Below, piece after piece: positions 16,807-20,950 of a stretch of 20,950 bases of DNA. This DNA comes from a virus. Both the position numbers and the translations under genes were made by a program. A model generated the notes under the pieces. That model ran no database searches, was not told the origin of the DNA, and was given only the letters and a program-made list of their open reading frames with translations. The stretch covers positions 1 to 20,950 of the IMG/VR virus record IMGVR_UViG_3300028376_000048. One strand, 5' to 3'. Positions within the stretch are counted from its first letter, which is position 1. Each line of letters starts with the position of its first letter.

Positions 16807-17874
16807 ATGGACATAGGCTTTATTGGTGTGGGCAAGCTCGGCATGCCCTGTGCAGAAGCAATTGCAGCAAAAGGGCATTCGGTTACAGGATATGATATTG
16901 CTAAGGTCTGTAGTGATACTGTAGATGTCGTAGACACTATAGGCGAATGTGTTGTAGGCAAGGATGTAGTATTTGTAGCAGTGCCTACCCCGCATGATCT
17001 CGAGTACGACGGTAATGCACCTTCGAGCCATCTACCACCTAAAGACTTTAGCTATACAATTGTCAAGGAAGTCTTGGAAGAAGCTAACAAGTACATGAAT
17101 AAAGATCAGCTTCTTGTGCTTGTATCAACTGTGCTTCCTGGTACTACGCGAGACCAATTTGTTGACTTAGTAGGTAATACTCGTTTTGTGTATAATCCTT
17201 ACCTTATTGCCATGGGCAGTGTAAGTTGGGACATGGTGAATCCAGAGATGATTATGATTGGTACAGAAGACGGCGAGGAAACAGGTGACGCAAAACAGCT
17301 GGTCGATTTTTATAAGACTGTAATGGACAACGATCCTCGCTACGTTGTTGGTACCTGGGACGAATGTGAATGTATCAAAGTGTTTTACAATACCTTTATC
17401 TCTACAAAGATTGGTCTTGTTAATATGATACAAGATGTTGCAGTAAAACAAGGCAACATCGATGTAGACGTAGTAACTCAAGCACTTGCGAATTCTAGTA
17501 TGCGTATTATGAGCCCACAGTATATGACAGCAGGCATGGGTGACGGTGGTGGGTGTGTGCTGCCTAATTTTCTTGTTAACGTAGATGACATTGAGATGCC
17601 TATAGAAGAACTGTACCAGCAATACAACGTCGACAAAGATCAAACTAGGGTAATTAAATCGTCAAATTATGCGTGTTCTTCAGCCGAGTATAAAAAGATA
17701 GACCAGGTTACTACTAGGCAATATAAAGGGAATATGTATAGATTTATAGTTGGTAGCAGTGAACTAATAACCACTAATGATCATTTAATACCAGTGTTGC
17801 GAGATAACACTAGACTAGTAGTAAGAGCAGAAGATATACTAGAAACAGACAAGTTGTATATGTTGGACAATTGA
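16807..17874 (+). CDS. UDP-glucose/GDP-mannose dehydrogenase N-terminal half fused to split-intein N part
   Basis: 355 residues: 249 of extein and 106 of intein. The extein has a Rossmann NAD site G7-x-G9-x-x-G12 ('GFIGVGKLG'), 'VFVAVPTPHD', 'VSTVLPGTT' and the catalytic K191/N195 region ('ECIKVFYNTF'), then stops at 'MGDGGG', just before the catalytic cysteine of the G-x-G-x-G-G-x-C-x-P-x-D motif. Residue 250 (C) starts the intein part. The frame ends at TGA 17872-17874. The enzyme family oxidises a nucleotide sugar twice to the uronic acid, here probably UDP-glucose to UDP-glucuronate, but GDP-mannose or an amino-sugar substrate is possible. AGGAG (16797-16801) precedes the ATG. Activity should need splicing with the product of 18724-19329. 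Confidence 0.92.
   Translation: MDIGFIGVGKLGMPCAEAIAAKGHSVTGYDIAKVCSDTVDVVDTIGECVVGKDVVFVAVPTPHDLEYDGNAPSSHLPPKDFSYTIVKEVLEEANKYMNKDQLLVLVSTVLPGTTRDQFVDLVGNTRFVYNPYLIAMGSVSWDMVNPEMIMIGTEDGEETGDAKQLVDFYKTVMDNDPRYVVGTWDECECIKVFYNTFISTKIGLVNMIQDVAVKQGNIDVDVVTQALANSSMRIMSPQYMTAGMGDGGGCVLPNFLVNVDDIEMPIEELYQQYNVDKDQTRVIKSSNYACSSAEYKKIDQVTTRQYKGNMYRFIVGSSELITTNDHLIPVLRDNTRLVVRAEDILETDKLYMLDN
17554..17871 (+). other. Split-intein N part (106 aa)
   Basis: It begins with Cys (codon 17554-17556), the first splicing nucleophile, in 'CVLPNFLVNVDD' (block A). Block B is 'LITTNDHLIPVL' with T74-x-x-H77. It ends at a natural stop codon at the usual place between the splicing halves, and no endonuclease domain follows in frame. 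The matching C part is at 18724-18858. Confidence 0.92.
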
Positions 17875-17904
17875 GGCATTTGTTATGTTCAAATATACTG
17901 TTTA

Positions 17905-17912
17905 GATAAATG
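17905..17912 (+). promoter_or_regulatory. Late-promoter-like GATAAATG before the endonuclease gene
   Basis: In the 43-nt gap between the N half and the endonuclease gene, GATAAATG differs from NATAAATA only at the last base. It ends 5 nt before the ATG at 17918, so a transcript from it would be nearly leaderless; no Shine-Dalgarno is visible. TATACT (17894-17899) could alternatively serve as a -10. Confidence 0.3.
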
Positions 17913-17917
17913 TTAGT

Positions 17918-18727
17918 ATGATTATAGAAGAATATGTTTTAAGAGTAAAGGAAAAATCTAAACAAAACAAGACTGGTTATCGAGAAGTTAATAAACTATA
18001 TCTAAAATTAACGTGCGACAACTGCAACAAGATACATTCTCGCTTAAAAAGCCATTATATTAAGATGATGAAAAACGAATGGTTTAACAAAGATTATTGT
18101 AATACTTGTTGGCGACCGATACTTTCTTCCAGGCCAGGTATAAAAGAAAAAGTGACGCAAGGAGTAAGAACTGCGTATGCTACTCGAGGTAACGAGATAA
18201 AAAAGAAGATATCTGAAAAACTAAAAGGTATGAATTTAGGCAATAACAACGGCATGAAACGCCCTGAGATTAGAGAAAAGGTTTCAAAAACTAGGTCTAA
18301 GCTCATGGAAGATAAGACATTTCGTTCTAAGTTTAAACAAGGTTCAATCGATGCCTGGGCAAGAGGATGTTATGATAATGCTAATACTTCTGGACGAGCT
18401 AACTGGCATACTTATATACATAGTAACGGAACTGCGTACAAAGTTCAAGGATGGTACGAGTTAAAATTTATCGAGTATCTCGATAATAATAATCTAAGAT
18501 TTGAATGTCACAAGGGAAAGATACCGTATGTAGCTGATGACGGACTAACTCACCATTATTTTCCTGATTTTTATGTGTACGAATGGCAATCTTACGTCGA
18601 CCCTAAAGCAACACACTGGTATAGAATACAAAAAAGAAAGTTTGAGCTGATGGCCGAGCAGCATCCGGACTTAAACTTACGCATACTCTTAGAAAGAGAT
18701 CTAAAAGCCTTAGGAATTAAGTTATGA
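17918..18727 (+). CDS. Free-standing homing endonuclease between the two halves of the split-intein gene
   Basis: 269 residues. Order of parts: a zinc finger of two CxxC pairs (C33, C36, C61, C64); a basic NUMOD3-like DNA-binding stretch (about 93-132, 'KKKISEKLKGMNLG', 'MKRPEIREKVSKTR'); and a C-terminal nuclease core with E181 ('GWYELKFIEYLDN'), P216-D217 ('YFPDFYVY') and D228-P-K230, a PD-(D/E)xK-like layout also reminiscent of Vsr-type enzymes. Such enzymes cut an intein-free allele and so spread the inserted DNA. It is in a different frame from both enzyme halves and overlaps the C half by 4 nt (ATGA). Base composition is visibly more AT-rich than its neighbours, consistent with separate origin. 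The active-site assignment is by eye. Confidence 0.82.
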   Translation: MIIEEYVLRVKEKSKQNKTGYREVNKLYLKLTCDNCNKIHSRLKSHYIKMMKNEWFNKDYCNTCWRPILSSRPGIKEKVTQGVRTAYATRGNEIKKKISEKLKGMNLGNNNGMKRPEIREKVSKTRSKLMEDKTFRSKFKQGSIDAWARGCYDNANTSGRANWHTYIHSNGTAYKVQGWYELKFIEYLDNNNLRFECHKGKIPYVADDGLTHHYFPDFYVYEWQSYVDPKATHWYRIQKRKFELMAEQHPDLNLRILLERDLKALGIKL

Positions 18728-18858
18728 AAAAAAGCATTGACAGAATAGAGTCTTTTTATTACCAAGGTCCGGTATACAACGTAGAAGTTGAGCCAAATCA
18801 TCCAACGAAAGACGACCAGTACTTCCTACAAAGTGATACTGGTATAGTAGTACACAAT
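18724..18858 (+). other. Split-intein C part (45 aa)
   Basis: Block F is 'PVYNVEVEPNHPTKDDQYFL' and block G is 'TGIVVHN', with penultimate His44 and terminal Asn45, followed by Cys at +1. These are the residues needed for asparagine cyclisation and transfer in class 1 inteins. Confidence 0.93.
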
Positions 18859-19329
18859 TGTCACCCGAGAGACAATATTGCCTTAAGTTATCTTGCTGAA
18901 AAGTTAGATTTAGGGTATGACTTGTTTTCCTCGGTGATGACAGCCAGAGAAGTACAAGCAAAAAATCTAGCAGAAGAACTAGTCAAGCATGCAGCGCTCA
19001 ATAACATGCCGATCTATATTCACGGCAAAGCATACAAGCCAAGAGTTCCTTATCTAGACGGTAGTTACAGTTTGCTAGTAGGGCACTATTGTGAGCAAGC
19101 AGGACATTCGCCCACATACATTGATCCGTACACCGGCGATGACTTCCAACCAACTGCTCCGGGGGTATTTTTAATGGCACACTCTGCAGAGGTTACATAC
19201 GAATACACAGGCATGACAGCTAGAGACGAATTGTATTGCTCGATCCCGCCTTTCAGTGTTATAATAGACCCATGGCGTAAGATGTCTTCTAGCGTAAGCA
19301 CAGTTATACATTATGGAAACACGAGGTAA
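18724..19329 (+). CDS. Split-intein C part fused to UDP-glucose/GDP-mannose dehydrogenase C-terminal half
   Basis: 201 residues: 45 of intein and 156 of extein. The extein begins with the catalytic Cys in 'CHPRDNIALSYLAEKL', continuing the dehydrogenase motif where the N half stops, followed by the helical central region ('SSVMTAREVQAKNLAEELV') and the C-terminal nucleotide-sugar domain with 'IYIHGKAYKPRVPYLDGS' (the usual G-x-A-Y/F-K-P region) and 'GVFLMAHS'. Joined to the first 249 residues it gives a 405-residue enzyme, close to the family's usual size. The ATG overlaps the endonuclease stop (ATGA), with AGGA (18712-18715) 8 nt upstream, so its translation is probably coupled to the endonuclease gene. 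Confidence 0.92.
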   Translation: MKKSIDRIESFYYQGPVYNVEVEPNHPTKDDQYFLQSDTGIVVHNCHPRDNIALSYLAEKLDLGYDLFSSVMTAREVQAKNLAEELVKHAALNNMPIYIHGKAYKPRVPYLDGSYSLLVGHYCEQAGHSPTYIDPYTGDDFQPTAPGVFLMAHSAEVTYEYTGMTARDELYCSIPPFSVIIDPWRKMSSSVSTVIHYGNTR

Positions 19330-20950
19330 ATGATTTACGATATTATCTACATAGGCGAAGATAGCAGCGAGTGGAGAATTCTTAAATCAAGATTTCCAAC
19401 AGCTAAAAAAGCCAGCTCGCTTGAAAAAGCACAAAAGATGACTTTTACAAAAATGTTTTGGGTAGTGACTCCTGACGTCATTGTGTGTGATGATTTTGAT
19501 TTTTCTTTTGAGCCTGACGAATGGAGTAAAGAGTATACTCACGTATTTAAGAACGGTGAGTACTATGACGGAATTATTCTGTGCAACAAACGTGCCAACA
19601 TTTCTAAGAAAGAGTTCGAGTACCGTTTTTATAGAAACAAGAAAGAAATCGACATTCAAGCAAGTATACCAAAACCCTATGAGATCTTTACCGTAGACTC
19701 GTACGAGGATTACTGCGAAGCGTATGAAAACAGTTCGACTAGTATGTTTTGGATGGTACCTAGTGATGTCGAAGTTGTAAGTGATTTTGACTTCTCATAT
19801 AGAGTTGCTAAATGGGACGAACAGTTTCATCTTGTATTCAAGAACGGAAATTATTACGACGGTGTAGTACTTTGTACCAAACAGTCCAAACTTTCTAAGA
19901 ACGAAATTGATTATAGATTTTATAGAAACAAGAAAGAAATCGACATTCAAGCAAGTATGCCAAAGCCCTATGATATTTTTTATGCTGACGGGTATGACGA
20001 CTATAAACGTGCACTTGAGAAGTCCAAGACGGATATGTTCTGGATAATCTGGCCGGGAATTAAAGTTAACGATGACTTCGACTTTAACTGGTATTTTTCG
20101 CATCACAATAGTTACGACAGAAAACAAAATCATGCATTTAAGAACGGCAAGTACTTCGACGGTATAGTACTTGCTAGCAAGCATGCACCAATAACCCGCC
20201 GAGAAGTTGAATTTCGTTTTGTAATAAACAGAAAAGAAGTTGACTACTGTGCAAGCATGCCGAAGCCGTATGATATTGTGTTCATAAGCTATAAGGAACC
20301 AAACGCAGAAAAGAATTACCATGCGTTGTTAGAAAGGTTTCCTCGAACAAAACGTGTACACAACGTTAAAGGCATACACAATGCCCATATCAAAGCAGCA
20401 GGGATTGTCGATACTGATATGTTCTGGGTAGTAGACGGCGACGCCGAGATTGAAAAAGATTTCAATTTTGATTACCAAGTAGCTCATTGGGATAAAGACT
20501 GTGTACACGTATGGCGCAGCAAAAATCCTGTAAATGACTTGACTTACGGCTACGGAGGTGTTAAACTATTACCCACAGAGCTGACAAAGAATGTTGATAT
20601 TAATTCAACAGACATGACAACCAGCATAAGTTACAAGTTTAAAGCAGTACCGGAGGTGTCAAATGTAACCGCGTTCGATACAGACCCGTTTTCAACATGG
20701 CGCAGTGCTTTTAGAGAGTGTGCCAAACTAGCAAGCAGCGTAATACGAGGACAGATAGATGACGAAACAAAAGAAAGGCTTGACAAATGGTGTAACACCG
20801 ATGAACGCCGTTCGAGTCAAGGGGCCTATGCAAGACGAGGCGCTATACACGGTCGTGAATTTGGGCTTTCTATTGAGTCTAGCGTTCAGTTGGGCAAGAT
20901 AAACGACTTCGAGTGGCTGTACGAAAGATTTTTAGAGGAGAACAAAACTA
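19330..20950 (+). CDS. Multi-unit glycosyltransferase-like repeat protein, 3'-truncated
   Basis: 540 residues visible, no stop before the window end. The ATG follows the previous stop directly and GAGG (19323-19326) is 3 nt upstream. It consists of four related units. Units 1-3 have the pattern 'M-F-W-x-x-(x3)-x-V ... D-F-D-F ... F-K-N-G-x-Y-Y/F-D-G ... Y/F-R-F ... A-S-M/I-P-K-P-Y', spaced 97-100 residues. At the DxD position they read TPD (47-49), PSD (144-146) and WPG (241-243). The fourth unit has an intact DGD (369-371), the 'Y-x-E-P-N-A-E-K-N-Y' N-terminal part, and a long C-terminal region matching the glycosyltransferase at 11196 ('FSTWRSAFREC', 'KWCNT'). Likely one active transferase unit with three degenerate ones, possibly for binding. 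Function inferred. Confidence 0.7.
   Translation, partial: MIYDIIYIGEDSSEWRILKSRFPTAKKASSLEKAQKMTFTKMFWVVTPDVIVCDDFDFSFEPDEWSKEYTHVFKNGEYYDGIILCNKRANISKKEFEYRFYRNKKEIDIQASIPKPYEIFTVDSYEDYCEAYENSSTSMFWMVPSDVEVVSDFDFSYRVAKWDEQFHLVFKNGNYYDGVVLCTKQSKLSKNEIDYRFYRNKKEIDIQASMPKPYDIFYADGYDDYKRALEKSKTDMFWIIWPGIKVNDDFDFNWYFSHHNSYDRKQNHAFKNGKYFDGIVLASKHAPITRREVEFRFVINRKEVDYCASMPKPYDIVFISYKEPNAEKNYHALLERFPRTKRVHNVKGIHNAHIKAAGIVDTDMFWVVDGDAEIEKDFNFDYQVAHWDKDCVHVWRSKNPVNDLTYGYGGVKLLPTELTKNVDINSTDMTTSISYKFKAVPEVSNVTAFDTDPFSTWRSAFRECAKLASSVIRGQIDDETKERLDKWCNTDERRSSQGAYARRGAIHGREFGLSIESSVQLGKINDFEWLYERFLEENKT
19627..19667 (+). repeat. 41-nt direct repeat, copy 1
   Basis: It encodes the 'FYRNKKEIDIQAS' end of unit 1 and is identical at DNA level to 19918-19958, 291 nt (97 codons) downstream. 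Similarity continues about 15 nt further with only two transitions. Confidence 0.85.
19918..19958 (+). repeat. 41-nt direct repeat, copy 2
   Basis: The identical partner of 19627-19667, encoding the same segment at the end of unit 2. The equivalent stretch of unit 3 (about 20218-20258) is clearly diverged, so units 1 and 2 are the youngest pair or have been homogenised. Confidence 0.85.

Noticed and set aside
17167-17643. 158-codon open frame on the minus strand
   Set aside because: It covers conserved dehydrogenase codons and the intein start, and its translation has no recognisable features.
16807-19329. The broken dehydrogenase as a pseudogene or sequencing error
   Set aside because: The break coincides with complete intein blocks A, B, F and G, both halves have their own starts and ribosome sites, and the joined extein is full length with an intact active-site motif.
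19627-19958. The 41-nt repeat as part of a CRISPR-like array
   Set aside because: Only two copies exist, 291 nt apart, in frame within one coding sequence with matching protein repeats.
19795-20322. 175-codon open frame on the minus strand
   Set aside because: Antisense to the repeat protein; its Cys/Val/Ile-rich repeats are simply the mirror of the repeated units.

Overview
The window looks like part of a marine T4-like myovirus genome (cyanophage or pelagiphage type; the host cannot be read from the sequence). Reasons: tail-fibre-type proteins carry modules familiar from T4-like marine phages, three NATAAATA elements of the kind used as T4-like late promoters sit 25-31 nt before structural genes, genes are tightly packed with 1-11 nt overlaps, and the sugar-modification genes are of the kinds such phages carry. 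No gene-free stretch exceeds about 75 bases. I see no tRNA, rRNA, CRISPR array or insertion sequence.

Region 1 (1-8569, plus strand) is late structural: the 3' part of a large virion protein, a 202-residue structural protein, three successive paralogous tail-fibre-like proteins that share an N-terminal domain of about 130 residues but end differently (collar domain; T4-like fibre repeats; Peptidase_G2-like chaperone domain), and a 321-residue virion protein.

Region 2 (8570-13498, plus strand) starts with a near-consensus sigma70-type promoter and a hairpin covering the first ribosome binding site. It encodes a small unknown protein, two paralogous GT-A-type glycosyltransferases, another unknown protein, a third glycosyltransferase-like protein and a radical SAM protein with an N-terminal twitch-type cysteine region.

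Region 3 (13490-16740) is a four-gene operon on the minus strand: a short DegT/StrS-type PLP enzyme, an amidinotransferase, a 2-oxoglutarate/Fe(II) oxygenase-like protein and a putative transferase. It meets region 2 at a perfect 11-bp palindrome holding both stop codons.

Region 4 (16807-20950, plus strand) is the most notable. A UDP-glucose/GDP-mannose dehydrogenase gene is broken into two genes by a split intein. The N half (249 extein plus 106 intein residues) and C half (45 intein plus 156 extein residues) are separated by a free-standing homing endonuclease gene (269 aa; zinc finger, NUMOD3-like region, PD-(D/E)xK-like core). Trans-splicing would restore a 405-residue enzyme whose catalytic cysteine is also the +1 splicing residue. 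After it comes a protein, cut off by the window end, built of three repeated units with eroded DxD motifs and a fourth with intact DGD, paralogous to the glycosyltransferase at 11196.

Together, dehydrogenase, aminotransferase, amidinotransferase, oxygenase and glycosyltransferases suggest a cassette for making and attaching unusual, possibly amino- or guanidino-, sugars. That is inference from gene content.
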